DNA of 64,000 bases from positions 1,564,501 through 1,628,500 of the forward strand of contig NZ_CP040749.1 of assembly GCF_006065315.1 (NCBI RefSeq), in the 5' to 3' direction. A program made the translations under genes and the position numbers. This stretch comes from Aureibaculum algae. Lineage in GTDB: Bacteria; Bacteroidota; Bacteroidia; Flavobacteriales; Flavobacteriaceae. The notes beneath the pieces were generated by a model that saw nothing but the letters and a program-made list of their open reading frames with translations, ran no database searches and was not told the DNA's origin. The number at the start of each line of letters is the position of its first letter. Positions within the stretch are counted from its first letter, which is position 1. This document shows, piece after piece, positions 1 to 7,796 of this stretch.

Positions 1-177
1 GGTAAATTCTTTAGATGCGTCAAAGTCAGGCGTGAGCGTTCCATACCCTTTTTCGTCAGTCAGTTTTATATGTCCAGATTTAATGAGGTCGTCAGCACTA
101 ACACTAAAGCTAGTTTTAAGGCATTGGTCTATAATAAAGTCCAATGCCTCAATATCAGATTTATTAAATTCCTTCAT
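1..177 (-). CDS. Hypothetical protein, N-terminal part only
   Basis: A reading frame opens with ATG at 177-175 on the minus strand and runs off the left edge without a stop (59 codons visible). It begins MKEFNKSDIEALDFIIDQCL and is a soluble, charged sequence without a signal peptide. I do not recognise a family. It lies at the edge of the accessory region and is divergent from the small gene at 248. The coding call rests on the open frame and plausible composition only. Confidence 0.5.
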   Translation of the reverse strand, partial: MKEFNKSDIEALDFIIDQCLKTSFSVSADDLIKSGHIKLTDEKGYGTLTPDFDASKEFT

Positions 178-247
178 TGAATTTTTATTTTTAACGTTCT
201 ATAATTCATTCCCGCGTAACAGTTGTAAGATTTTTAAATTTTAAATT

Positions 248-433
248 ATGTCTGAAATTAACATATCAGAGTGCAATCCAAAAGTTCAAAAATTCGTTAG
301 TGATTTTTTTGAAGCAAATGAAGAACTAAATAAATTAGATAAACTTATTACTTTGATAAGGCAAAATAAAAAACTATTTGAAAAATACGATCACGAAATA
401 AGTTTATCCTTTCGAGGGGAAAACATACTATAA
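248..433 (+). CDS. Small hypothetical protein (61 aa)
   Basis: An ATG-started frame of 61 codons giving a lysine- and glutamate-rich, probably helical soluble protein (MSEINISECNPKVQKFVSDF...). There is no signal peptide or membrane segment. Its stop codon abuts the stop codon of the convergent gene at 434, with no spacer, which favours both being real. I do not recognise the family. It sits in the cassette-like region, where small orphan genes are expected. Confidence 0.45.
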   Translation: MSEINISECNPKVQKFVSDFFEANEELNKLDKLITLIRQNKKLFEKYDHEISLSFRGENIL

Positions 434-697
434 CTATTTAAGCCTTCCTTTCGTTTTATTTTCAAAGTCAACACAACAAAAATCTGTACAGTATAAAATA
501 CCACTTTTAGTATTTGAATTAGTTGAAAAAATTACAGTTCCTTTAGAATCCTCTTTACATTCATCACACACAAGCCCTTTAAATTCATTTTCAAAGAAGT
601 TTTTTGCGTCTCCATGAAATTCGCTTTTAAATATTTTTACAGAACTCTCATTTATTTCATCATCATTTATTTCCCTTGTTATAATTTTTATTCCCAT
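434..697 (-). CDS. Small cysteine-containing hypothetical protein (87 aa)
   Basis: ATG at 697. The second half has two cysteine clusters, CDEC near residue 43 and CTDFCC near residue 70, an arrangement that could bind a metal like a small zinc ribbon. That function is inference from spacing; no family is recognised. The N-terminal half is acidic and helical. It is convergent with the 61-aa gene, and its upstream side carries the 760-926 repeat, so it looks like one unit of the cassette-like array on the minus strand. Confidence 0.5.
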   Translation of the reverse strand: MGIKIITREINDDEINESSVKIFKSEFHGDAKNFFENEFKGLVCDECKEDSKGTVIFSTNSNTKSGILYCTDFCCVDFENKTKGRLK

Positions 698-759
698 ATT
701 TTAAATTTTACTTACCTTCTTTCTTTACCCATACTTCTTAACCCTTTTTAATGGTTTAC

Positions 760-926
760 AACTATTGTATAAACGCAATATGTTTATCCCCATTATAATT
801 ATTATAGTTTTATTCTTGTAATAACGTAGCTAAAGCGAACAGTACTTCATTTGGGGTAGAGTAGGGTTTTATTTAGCGACTGCCTACCAAATGTAGCCAT
901 AAAATGGCAATAACACAAATGAAAAT
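760..926. repeat. Dispersed structured repeat, copy 1
   Basis: This ~167 bp sequence recurs at 7030-7194 in the same orientation. The first 20 bases (from aactattgtataaacgcaat) are identical, then ~20 bases diverge, and the last ~110 bases are nearly identical (core acgtagctaaagcgaacag, then tagagtagggttttattt, then a small hairpin gccat-aaa-atggc). It fills most of the gene-free stretch 698-1083; I see nothing else recognisable there. It lies downstream of the AbiTii gene, just as copy 2 lies downstream of the acetyltransferase gene. Confidence 0.8.
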
Positions 927-1083
927 TTAGTCTTAATTATTGTTTGTAATAAGATGTTAAAATAGGCTTTTACTATCGCTACATCAGGCTTAATATATGA
1001 TGGGAACTATAAAAGTACTTTTGTGGTAAATTAGTTTGGTTTTACTGGTTTTTTAGCACAGTACTTTGTTGTGTTTAGTTATT

Positions 1084-2061
1084 TTAAAAATTAGCTAATA
1101 ATGTTTCTATTTCAGCAATTATGGGTTCAGTTTGTGGATTAGAATCTGCTTTGGATAAAATATCATAAGTCGTGTTCAATGATTGACTTATTATAGTTTG
1201 TTTCGGTTTTTCTCTTTTTAATTGATTTAAAACTCTTTCTGATTCAGATAAAATATCTTCTTTGTCATCTGCCTTTAATTCTAGTTTATCAACTATTTTA
1301 TTAATTTGTTCAACAAGGTTTTTTATCTCTTCTTTTTTTAAGCTACTTATTTCCAGTTGTTGAGTTATGTTTGTCCCTGTCGCTGTATTAATTTTTGAAT
1401 TATCACCTGTGTTTATAGTGTTCCCTTCTCCAACGTTTGACATATTGTACTGATTTCCCATAATTACATTAATAGTCTTAGTAATATCTTCTTTTACATC
1501 ATCGCTAATATCTTCAATGTTTTTTGGTAAATCTGGAAATTCGGTTTCTAGGTTTAACATAAAATCTAAAAATTTGCTTCTAATTTCAGTTAGAGTTTGC
1601 GTAATTGTAGAAATATGAGTCATTTTCTTTATATCTCTTATTTCGCTTTTAAATCCGCTTTCTTTCATATGGCGAGTTAATAAAGCCCAAAAATCAATAG
1701 GAAGAATTTTAATAAGCGTGTCGTTATCTTTGTGGTTTACATAACTTTCTAATGTTTTTACGCTATCTCGAAATTCAAATTGAACAAAGAAGTTTCTTAA
1801 ATTTTCATCACTAATAAACGAAATTGGAACAGGTGTGTTTTCTTGTAAAGCATAACCTTGTCTTAAAGTACAAGATGAAGTCGCACTACCAACTCTATAT
1901 TCAGGCAGAGTATCACTCATAGAATATCCATTAATCTCCTTATTTACCCACTCTAGTAATTTTTTGTTTTTTAGTCTAGAAGCAAATACTTTAGTCTTGA
2001 GCAAAGAGCTAACTAATGATTTATCATCATTTGTTAAATCAGATATTATTTGTTGAATCAT
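1084..2061 (-). CDS. AbiTii-domain protein, candidate abortive-infection effector
   Basis: A 325-aa cytosolic protein. Residues 1 to ~190 resemble the AbiTii domain of lactococcal phage-resistance system AbiT: a DLTNDDKSL opening, then a LLKTKVFASRL-type helix, EWVNKEINGY, and LPEYRV. A low-complexity Asn/Thr/Gly stretch (about residues 203-235, with GEGNTINTGDNSKIN) follows, then a charged helical tail (~240-320) likely to form a coiled coil. It sits 9 nt behind the AbiGi-like gene, so the two are almost certainly co-transcribed. The family link is to phage defence; the molecular activity of AbiTii is not evident from the sequence. Domain call is from memory of the family. Confidence 0.75.
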   Translation of the reverse strand: MIQQIISDLTNDDKSLVSSLLKTKVFASRLKNKKLLEWVNKEINGYSMSDTLPEYRVGSATSSCTLRQGYALQENTPVPISFISDENLRNFFVQFEFRDSVKTLESYVNHKDNDTLIKILPIDFWALLTRHMKESGFKSEIRDIKKMTHISTITQTLTEIRSKFLDFMLNLETEFPDLPKNIEDISDDVKEDITKTINVIMGNQYNMSNVGEGNTINTGDNSKINTATGTNITQQLEISSLKKEEIKNLVEQINKIVDKLELKADDKEDILSESERVLNQLKREKPKQTIISQSLNTTYDILSKADSNPQTEPIIAEIETLLANF

Positions 2062-2070
2062 ATAGTTTTT

Positions 2071-2808
2071 TTAAAAATCATTAATTATCCTTTCACAAGA
2101 AATAATTCTAGTAGTCAATCTATCAACTTCATCCATCGTGTAATTTTTGCCTTTTACTTGTCTAATATGGTTTATTAGTTCATTTATCTCACTTTCCTCT
2201 TTTACAATCAAATACATAATGTTGTTAGCATTGAAATAAAGTCTTTCATCTTTTAATTTATCATTTGCTTTTTGTTTTTTATCTGATGTATTATAATCTT
2301 CTTCATTTATAAAATCAGGAATTTCTCTATTCAAAGTCATTTTTGGAACAAATCTCCATTCTCTTTCATCAGCAAATCTATACTTTTCAATTTCTTCTGT
2401 TTTCCTAATAAGCTTGCCTTCATACTCCTTAGAAAGTCTTAGCAAGTCTATAATTGTTCCTTTATGTTTAAGGTCAATATTTTTATCGTCAAGAAATTCT
2501 TTGATATTTGCTCTAAAGTTTGTTGAAAATTCTGAATTTAAATTTTGATAAAAAACAGGGGAAAGCTTTTTTTCATTTGCCCAATCTTTACTTAAACCAA
2601 TTCCATACTCTCCATATTTCTCAATGTGTTCTGTTATTTCTGATATTTTTATATCGCAAAAGGAAACCATTGGTACTGCAATTTTACCATCGTCTTTATC
2701 GTTTGGTAATTTTTCCAAGCAATACTTTAATTTGAAGTTATCTCTTAGGATATCAAATAGTGCATTTTTGTTGGTAAAATGGAAAAGGGTTGATGGTGAA
2801 ATACTCAT
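2071..2808 (-). CDS. AbiGi-family protein (putative abortive-infection antitoxin)
   Basis: A 245-aa protein. I chose ATG at 2808 over the in-frame TTG at 2814 because the family start is close to MSISPSTLFHFT. Features recalled from the AbiGi family are present: LFHFT near the start, IPMVSFCDI-like text (here AVPMVSFCDI, ~residues 44-53), then KYGEYGIGLSKDWA, and DEREWRFVP around residue 150. In the lactococcal AbiG system AbiGi is paired with AbiGii; here the next gene instead carries an AbiTii domain. The gene begins only 19 bp from the end of an IS3 element transcribed in the same direction, so its native promoter may have been displaced. Confidence 0.75.
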   Translation of the reverse strand: MSISPSTLFHFTNKNALFDILRDNFKLKYCLEKLPNDKDDGKIAVPMVSFCDIKISEITEHIEKYGEYGIGLSKDWANEKKLSPVFYQNLNSEFSTNFRANIKEFLDDKNIDLKHKGTIIDLLRLSKEYEGKLIRKTEEIEKYRFADEREWRFVPKMTLNREIPDFINEEDYNTSDKKQKANDKLKDERLYFNANNIMYLIVKEESEINELINHIRQVKGKNYTMDEVDRLTTRIISCERIINDF

Positions 2809-2866
2809 TTTCAATAGATGGTTTTAATGTCTAGTCCTGAAATATGGCTACAGGTTAATAATTAAT

Positions 2867-3613
2867 TTAAGCTGATAATTTATATACCATATTTGGTGTT
2901 TTATAGTCTAAAGATAAGTGTAATCTTATTTCGTTGTATAAATTAATTGCATTTTTTGTAGCTCTCTTTGCGTGTTCCACGTTATCAAAGGTTTGGTCTA
3001 AGTAAAATTCGTCTTTTAAAATTCCGTTTACACGTTCTGCCATTGCGTTTTCGTAACAATGATTTTCTTCAGTCATACTAATATCTATCTTTTTTCTTTT
3101 GAGTATTTGTGTGTATACATTGCTACAATATTGTATTCCTCTGTCGGAATGATGAATAAGCTGTTTAATGTTTTTAGCTTGATAGATGGCTTTATTAAGA
3201 GCTCTTACACAACCTTTTAATTCCAAGCTATCACTTATGTCATACCCAACAATTTTCCTGGAATGCATATCTGTTATCAAAGCCAAGTAACAAAAGCCTT
3301 TTACAGTTCTAATATATGTAATGTCAGAGACCCATACTTGATTTGGTTTAGTAACTTCCATATCTTTTATAATGTTATTGTACTTGTAAAACCGATGATA
3401 AGAGTTGGTTGTTCTGGCACTAGTTTTCTTTCTAAGTGTTAGCATTTGGTGTTTTCTAAGGACATTAAATAGTGTATCTCTACCTACTTTAAGGTTGGCT
3501 TTTGTAAACTCGTTATCTAATGATTTAGTGAGTTTTCGAACACCTTCTCTAGGAAGGGATTTACGTCTTTTTCTAACAATTTCAATAATCTGTTGTTCTA
3601 GTTTTAAACGCAT
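2867..3613 (-). CDS. IS3-family transposase OrfB (DDE integrase core)
   Basis: 248 aa from the internal ATG at 3613. It carries an rve-type DDE catalytic core: first Asp in VWVSDITYI, second Asp in HHSDRGIQYCS, and Glu in ENAMAERVNGILKDEF. The frame is open upstream of 3613 as far as the A9 run at 3736-3744, encoding the usual N-terminal extension of OrfB (...KGFASLSTIASCFGLKRDAYY). The physiological product is therefore probably an OrfAB fusion of about 400 residues made by -1 frameshifting. No disabling mutation is seen. Confidence 0.92.
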   Translation of the reverse strand: MRLKLEQQIIEIVRKRRKSLPREGVRKLTKSLDNEFTKANLKVGRDTLFNVLRKHQMLTLRKKTSARTTNSYHRFYKYNNIIKDMEVTKPNQVWVSDITYIRTVKGFCYLALITDMHSRKIVGYDISDSLELKGCVRALNKAIYQAKNIKQLIHHSDRGIQYCSNVYTQILKRKKIDISMTEENHCYENAMAERVNGILKDEFYLDQTFDNVEHAKRATKNAINLYNEIRLHLSLDYKTPNMVYKLSA

Positions 3614-3723
3614 ATCAGCTCTAGATTTGTATTTATAATAGGCATCACGTTTAAGTCCAAAACAACTTGCTATAGTAGATAAAGAAGCAAATCCCTTAGC
3701 TCTATTTCTAGTTTTAATAAATG

Positions 3724-4089
3724 CTAGATATTGAGTTTTTTTTTAAGCTGTTGAACATTTTTATAGCCTAGTTTTTCAGCTGCTACTTCAAGGTAAGATT
3801 CTTCTACCATAGCATCCAGATCCTTTTTAAGTAGAAGCTTTTTAAGCTTTTCATTCTCTTTTTGTAGTGCTTTAATTCTAGATATTTCGTCTTTTGTTTC
3901 CACTTTTACTCTGGTGTTCATTAAGTCTTTACGATTATACTTTTTAATCCACTCATTGACTGTTGTAGGTGCAATAGAATAGAGTTTACAAAGTTCGCTC
4001 TTTGTGTGTTTACCTTTACTAAGTTCATCCAGAATTTTTAGTTTAAAAGGTTCTGAATACCGTCTAATTACTTTGTCATTTTTATACAT
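3724..4089 (-). CDS. IS3-family transposase OrfA (helix-turn-helix)
   Basis: A 121-aa basic protein. The N-terminal half is a helix-turn-helix of the IS3 OrfA type (YSEPFKLKILDELSKGKHT, then SELCKLYSIAPTTVNEWIKK). The second half contains a leucine-zipper-like coiled coil (IKALQKENEKLKKLLLKKD). It ends just after a run of nine A residues on the coding strand, where a -1 shift leads into the OrfB frame. It binds the IS ends and gives the fusion transposase its DNA recognition. Confidence 0.9.
   Translation of the reverse strand: MYKNDKVIRRYSEPFKLKILDELSKGKHTKSELCKLYSIAPTTVNEWIKKYNRKDLMNTRVKVETKDEISRIKALQKENEKLKKLLLKKDLDAMVEESYLEVAAEKLGYKNVQQLKKKLNI
3736..3744 (-). other. Probable programmed -1 frameshift site (A9)
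   Basis: Nine consecutive A residues on the minus strand, seven codons' length before the OrfA stop. A -1 slip here continues as T-Q-Y-L-A-F-I-K and stays open into OrfB. This is the classic arrangement for IS3 OrfAB production. No downstream stimulatory stem was evaluated. Confidence 0.75.
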
Positions 4090-4135
4090 AATGTTTAAAA
4101 TTATGTAGCCTATATTCAGGACGGGTCATAATAAA

Positions 4136-4262
4136 GCACAACGGTCTCGGCTATGAGTAGTTGCGTGGTTTAGCACTTAATTTACAAGTACACACCAAAC
4201 TGAAAATCCGCAAGGATTTTCAGAAGTAGGCGAGGACAAGCAATTACTTATAGCCATTGTGC
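4136..4262. repeat. attC-like imperfect palindrome (~127 bp)
   Basis: The left arm starts gcacaacggtctcggctatg and continues agtagttgc (4136-4164). The right arm, gcaattacttatagcc then attgtgc (4240-4262), is its inverted complement with a 6-nt bulge and two transitions. The centre carries a perfect hairpin tgaaaatcc-gcaa-ggattttca (4201-4222). Long imperfect arms with an extra-helical bulge and a variable centre are the form of integron attC sites. Both insertion sequences landed at its two edges. Function is inference. Confidence 0.6.
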
Positions 4263-4482
4263 CTGTTGCACAAGTTAGTGATTTTTAGTATCTTGTATTA
4301 TGCAAGGCAAAAAAAAATATCAAGAAAAACTGTTCACTCAATTTCTGATGAGTGATCGGATTCCCCCCGAGAATTTTTACAGACGTTTAAAGCAAGCATT
4401 GGACTTGCATTTCCTTTATGAATTGACGCGTTCTTATTATGGTGATAGCGGTCAAAAGAGCATTGACCCTACGGTGTTTTTT

Positions 4483-4498
4483 CCCCGAAGTCTCGGGG
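4483..4498. repeat. Short GC-rich palindrome inside transposase, copy 1
   Basis: ccccgaagtctcgggg: arms cccga/tcggg around a short centre. It is much more GC-rich than its surroundings and stands where the transposase frame is lost. From the expected protein text (VFFK..LVGYLENI) I infer a net gain of about 11 nt. Confidence 0.75.
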
Positions 4499-5263
4499 GT
4501 GTTTGGTTGGTTATTTAGAGAACATCATCAGCGATCGCCAGTTGATATCTCATTGTAGTTTGCGTATAGATATTTTATATTTTTTAGGCTATGATATTGA
4601 TGAAGAACTACCATGGCATAGCACCATAAGTCGAACTCGTCAATTGTATCCTGAAGCTATTTTTGAAGAAGTATTTACAAGAGTTTTAATGATGTGTATT
4701 GAAAAAGGCATGGTAAGTGGGCATACTCAAGCGATAGATTCAGCTCCAGTCAAGGCGAATGCTTCCATGGATAGTTTAGAACTGAAAGTGCCAGAAGAAG
4801 AGTTGGAAGAGCATTTAAAAAAAATCCGTCAACTAAGTGCGATGGATAAGGACAAGCCAATACGTAAAGCCAAAACCAACAAAGCGACCCCATCACAAAA
4901 GACTGTATCAGCGAGCAAACAAGAACTGACAGCTATAAAGGGCAAAAACAAAAAGTGGTCAAAAGACCAAGACCAACGTCCAGGAGCGGGTAATAAAGGT
5001 AGTAAATACACCTCAAACAAAACCCATTATAGTCCAACTGACCCCGATGCAAAAATAAGTGTAAAACCGGGCAAGGCACGAAAGTTAAATTATATGAGCC
5101 AATTAAGTGTTGATACAGGGCATCATGTAATTACAGATATTAGAGCGTATATGGCCGATAAGAAAGATAGCCAATACTTGCAAGACATTGTACCAAGATT
5201 AAAGAATAGATTAAACAGACAAGGTTTGATATGGAAAAACTGTGTTGCGGACACAGGTTATAG

Positions 5264-5278
5264 CCCCGAAGCGTCGGG
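5264..5278. repeat. Short GC-rich palindrome inside transposase, copy 2
   Basis: ccccgaagcgtcggg, nearly the same word as at 4483, again exactly where the transposase frame shifts (after CVADTGY). The shift is again +2 modulo 3, consistent with another net gain of about 11 nt. Confidence 0.75.
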
Positions 5279-5987
5279 AGAGAAAATTATGCTTTTTTAG
5301 AAAAAATAGGTTTAACAAGTTACATACCGCCACATGGCACCTATAAAGGAGGTCCAGAAGGGTTTATTTATAACAAAACTTACGACCATTATATTTGCCC
5401 ACACGGCAAGATAGTTCCCTTTAAAAAAGTATTTAATGATTACAGAACCCACACCAAGAAGAAGGAATATAGGATATCATCTAAAATATGTAGGGCCTGT
5501 CCAATGAAAAGGCAATGTTTAGGTAAAACGGCACAAGAAAAGAAGTTTTCGGTAACGTATTATAGAGAAGAATATGAACGCAATAACCAACGGGTAAACA
5601 GCAAACGAGGACGGTATATGAAATCTAAAAGGCAGAGTACAGTTGAACCTGTCTTTGGTACACTTACCCAATTTATGGGACTCAGAAAAATAAATACCGT
5701 TGGCATACAACAAGCTAATAAGGTGATGCACCTATCAGCAATCGCCTATAATTTAAAGAAATACCTAAAATTTACCAGTAAAGTAGTAAGAAGTGATGCC
5801 AAATCACTTACAACCTATTTAACTCAAAATATTAACAATATATGGGATAAAATAAGCTGGTATAACCTTTTTAAAAATATTCAATTGAGGTAGAAGATTA
5901 AATTACAGCCGTTCTTAAAATGGTTGAAATCAAGTCAATTATTGATTTAAAAGGGAGTTTTTACTGCTTGTGCAACGATTACTGTTG

Positions 5988-7016
5988 TTAGCGACAGTAA
6001 TTTATTTCCCTTAATATTTTATCTTCCAATATTCCGTTTCTTATTTTGGTTTTTTTGATCCAATTTCCCAGACTATCATTTTCCGTTTTTATAATAATCT
6101 CGCTTTTGGAATTTCTACCATTTTGGCTCCAATCTGATGTTATCTTATCTGGTTTTCTTACTTCTATTAAAACACTGGTGGTATCCTGGTTTCTATTAAA
6201 GCTATATCGAATAACCTTTGTAGAATCCACGAATTTTTTGGTTATGATTTTATTATTATAATATCCCCAGCCGTACTCCTGAACAATTTTTGTTTCGCAC
6301 TGGTTGTTAGTAATAGTTTTAATAATTTCTTCCAGTTCTCCTTTATCGTACTCTTTTCTAATTAAAATATCTCCTTGGGTTGAGTAACTAAAAGTAATAC
6401 TGTCATTTGGATTTAAATGTTTTATATCTTCTGTTCCCGTGATACTTTTTGCTATAGTGATTCCAAATCCATTTTTAGTATTAACCTTGATGTGTTCAAT
6501 CAGTCGATTATTCTCATCATATTTGAATTTACTATATGTCCTCAAAGTATCACGCATATAGTGCTCTTGTTTCGAAACTAATGTATCCAGAAACGTATTT
6601 ATATAAGACTCATTCTTCTTGTCATCGAAATAAAAATTGGTTGAATTTGGATATTCGGAGTTATTCGAAAAATATTGAACTATTTGAAATTTTTTGCCGT
6701 CGTAATTTTTCCTGCTCACTTTGGTAATTCTGCCAAGTTTATCATAAAATATTTCTTGCCACGGGATAGAATCATTTTGAGTATAGCTCTCTCTCTTTAT
6801 CACCTCTTTATCTTTATAAATTGCCAGATATTCTCTATAAATAGTGTCGGGTTTATTCTTGTTTTCATAAAAGTGAAAAGATTTAACCCTGATACTATGT
6901 ACGCAGCCATTGTGATCTAAATCTCGGGCGGGTAAAACAAATCTTTCAATTGGTTGTTGCTGAGCATTTCCTATCGTGAATATGGTTAAAAAGATAACTG
7001 TTATTGTAATTTTCAT
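5988..7016 (-). CDS. Secreted hypothetical protein with YD-like repeats
   Basis: 342 aa from ATG at 7016. An N-terminal signal peptide is clear (MKITITVIFLTIFTIGNAQQ). The mature part is beta-rich, with recurring segments such as FYDKLGRITKVSRKNYDGK, FKYDENNRLIEHIK and NDSLGNWIKKTKI that resemble the YD/RHS-type repeats of small flavobacterial exported proteins. No catalytic motif is recognised. The stop codon lies inside the element next to the IS1182-like insertion and the start is 13 bp from repeat copy 2, so the gene fills one unit of the cassette-like array. Confidence 0.7.
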   Translation of the reverse strand: MKITITVIFLTIFTIGNAQQQPIERFVLPARDLDHNGCVHSIRVKSFHFYENKNKPDTIYREYLAIYKDKEVIKRESYTQNDSIPWQEIFYDKLGRITKVSRKNYDGKKFQIVQYFSNNSEYPNSTNFYFDDKKNESYINTFLDTLVSKQEHYMRDTLRTYSKFKYDENNRLIEHIKVNTKNGFGITIAKSITGTEDIKHLNPNDSITFSYSTQGDILIRKEYDKGELEEIIKTITNNQCETKIVQEYGWGYYNNKIITKKFVDSTKVIRYSFNRNQDTTSVLIEVRKPDKITSDWSQNGRNSKSEIIIKTENDSLGNWIKKTKIRNGILEDKILREINYCR

Positions 7017-7029
7017 TTTTATTGTCGCT

Positions 7030-7194
7030 AACTATTGTATAAACGCAATGCATTTATACCTGTTATGTTTATTATAGTTTTTCTTGTAATTACGTAGCTA
7101 AAGCGAACAGCACTTCAATTGGGGGTAGAGTAGGGTTTTATTTAGCGACTGTTTACCAAATGTAGCCATAAAATGGCAATAACACAAATGAAAA
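7030..7194. repeat. Dispersed structured repeat, copy 2
   Basis: Same-orientation partner of the 760-926 repeat. In this copy the left part forms a perfect hairpin gtataaa-cgcaatgca-tttatac (7036-7058). The right part keeps the core acgtagctaaagcgaacag and the small hairpin gccat-aaa-atggc. It occupies the space between the acetyltransferase gene and the secreted-protein gene, both on the minus strand. Confidence 0.8.
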
Positions 7195-7277
7195 ATTGAG
7201 AGGCTCTAGAGTTGAAAGTATACTGTGAAAAACTAGTGTGAATTACTTGTTTAACTATATTTCTTTGATGACTATTA

Positions 7278-7796
7278 TTATGAGTACTTAAGAAACATTA
7301 TGTGATTAGGATTTGATCGTGTTTCCGATAATTTGAAGTTATATTTTCCTGCAATCTTAAATCCTATTTTCGTATAAAAATGTATAGCTCTTTCATTTTC
7401 TTCCCACACTGCGAGCCAAATACCTTTTTGATTGTTCTTTTTTGATAATTGAATAATAAAATCAAAAAATTTCGAGCCTAGTTTTTGTCCATAAAATTCT
7501 TTTAAAAGATATAACCGGTCCAATTTAGTTACGTTTAACTCATTGATGTCTTTGTTAGGCGTACTGAATTCAATTTTTGAAAATCCCGCAGCTTTATCGT
7601 TGAAATAGATTATATGATATTGAATTTTCGTGTTTTCAAACTCTTTAGATATATGCTTTGTAGTGTAAGTTTTAGAAACAAAACTATTAATATCTTCCGT
7701 AGATGCACTGTTTCCGTGAGATTCTAAAAATGATTTTTTTCCAATTTTAGCAATTAATTCAGAATCCTCAATACTTGCTTTTACTATTTTAATCAT
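7278..7796 (-). CDS. GNAT-family N-acetyltransferase
   Basis: 172 aa from ATG at 7796. The acetyl-CoA-binding region is visible as LLKEFYGQKLGSKFFDFII (about residues 96-114, in the Q/RxxGxG/A position), and the C-terminal GNAT signature as NERAIHFYTKIGFKIAG (about 133-150). Many single-domain GNAT proteins of this kind acetylate small amines or protein N-termini; the substrate cannot be told. It marks the end of the accessory region next to murB, and its downstream side carries repeat copy 2, so it may itself be a cassette gene. Confidence 0.85.
   Translation of the reverse strand: MIKIVKASIEDSELIAKIGKKSFLESHGNSASTEDINSFVSKTYTTKHISKEFENTKIQYHIIYFNDKAAGFSKIEFSTPNKDINELNVTKLDRLYLLKEFYGQKLGSKFFDFIIQLSKKNNQKGIWLAVWEENERAIHFYTKIGFKIAGKYNFKLSETRSNPNHIMFLKYS

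Larger units (their letters stand above)
2828..4128 (-). mobile_element. IS3-family insertion sequence, apparently intact
   Basis: The element is 1301 bp and has TG...CA ends. Its terminal inverted repeats are imperfect: the left end reads tgtctagtcctgaaatatgg, and the inverted right end reads tgacccgtcctgaatatagg; both continue with ctaca. A 3-bp direct repeat TAA flanks it (2825-2827 and 4129-4131), as is usual for many IS3 members. It carries overlapping orfA and orfB on the minus strand with a frameshift site between them. It sits between the AbiGi gene and the attC-like element at 4136. Confidence 0.92.
4300..5893 (+). pseudogene. IS1182-like transposase, broken by two frameshifts
   Basis: Three frame segments together make one ~530-residue transposase. 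Segment 1 (4300-4482) begins MQGKKKYQEKLFTQFLMSDR and includes SIDPTVFF. Segment 2 (about 4500-5263) includes YLENIISDRQL, LPWHSTISRTRQLYP, GHTQAIDSAPVKANASM and CVADTGY. Segment 3 (about 5281-5893) includes YIPPHGTYKGG, a CRACPMKRQC cluster and STVEPVFGTLTQFMGLRKI. The frame changes by +2 at both junctions, exactly where the palindromes at 4483 and 5264 sit. The flanking protein segments are otherwise intact, so the damage looks recent and is due to these insertions. Confidence 0.9.
4261..5984 (+). mobile_element. IS1182-like insertion sequence, inactivated
   Basis: It contains a transposase related to the IS1182/DUF772 group. A 10-bp inverted repeat gttgcacaag lies near each end (4265-4274 and, inverted, 5967-5976), with weaker similarity extending inward. 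The four bases TTGT occur directly outside the assigned ends (4257-4260 and 5985-5988) and may be the target duplication; removing one copy plus the element joins gccattgt to tagcgacag. The ends are therefore assigned with moderate certainty. The transposase gene is broken, so the element cannot be autonomous. Confidence 0.75.

Noticed and set aside
4355..4375. tcggattccccccga in the IS1182-like transposase as a third palindromic insert
   Set aside because: It codes in frame for the expected IPPENF text and matches the other two palindromes poorly.
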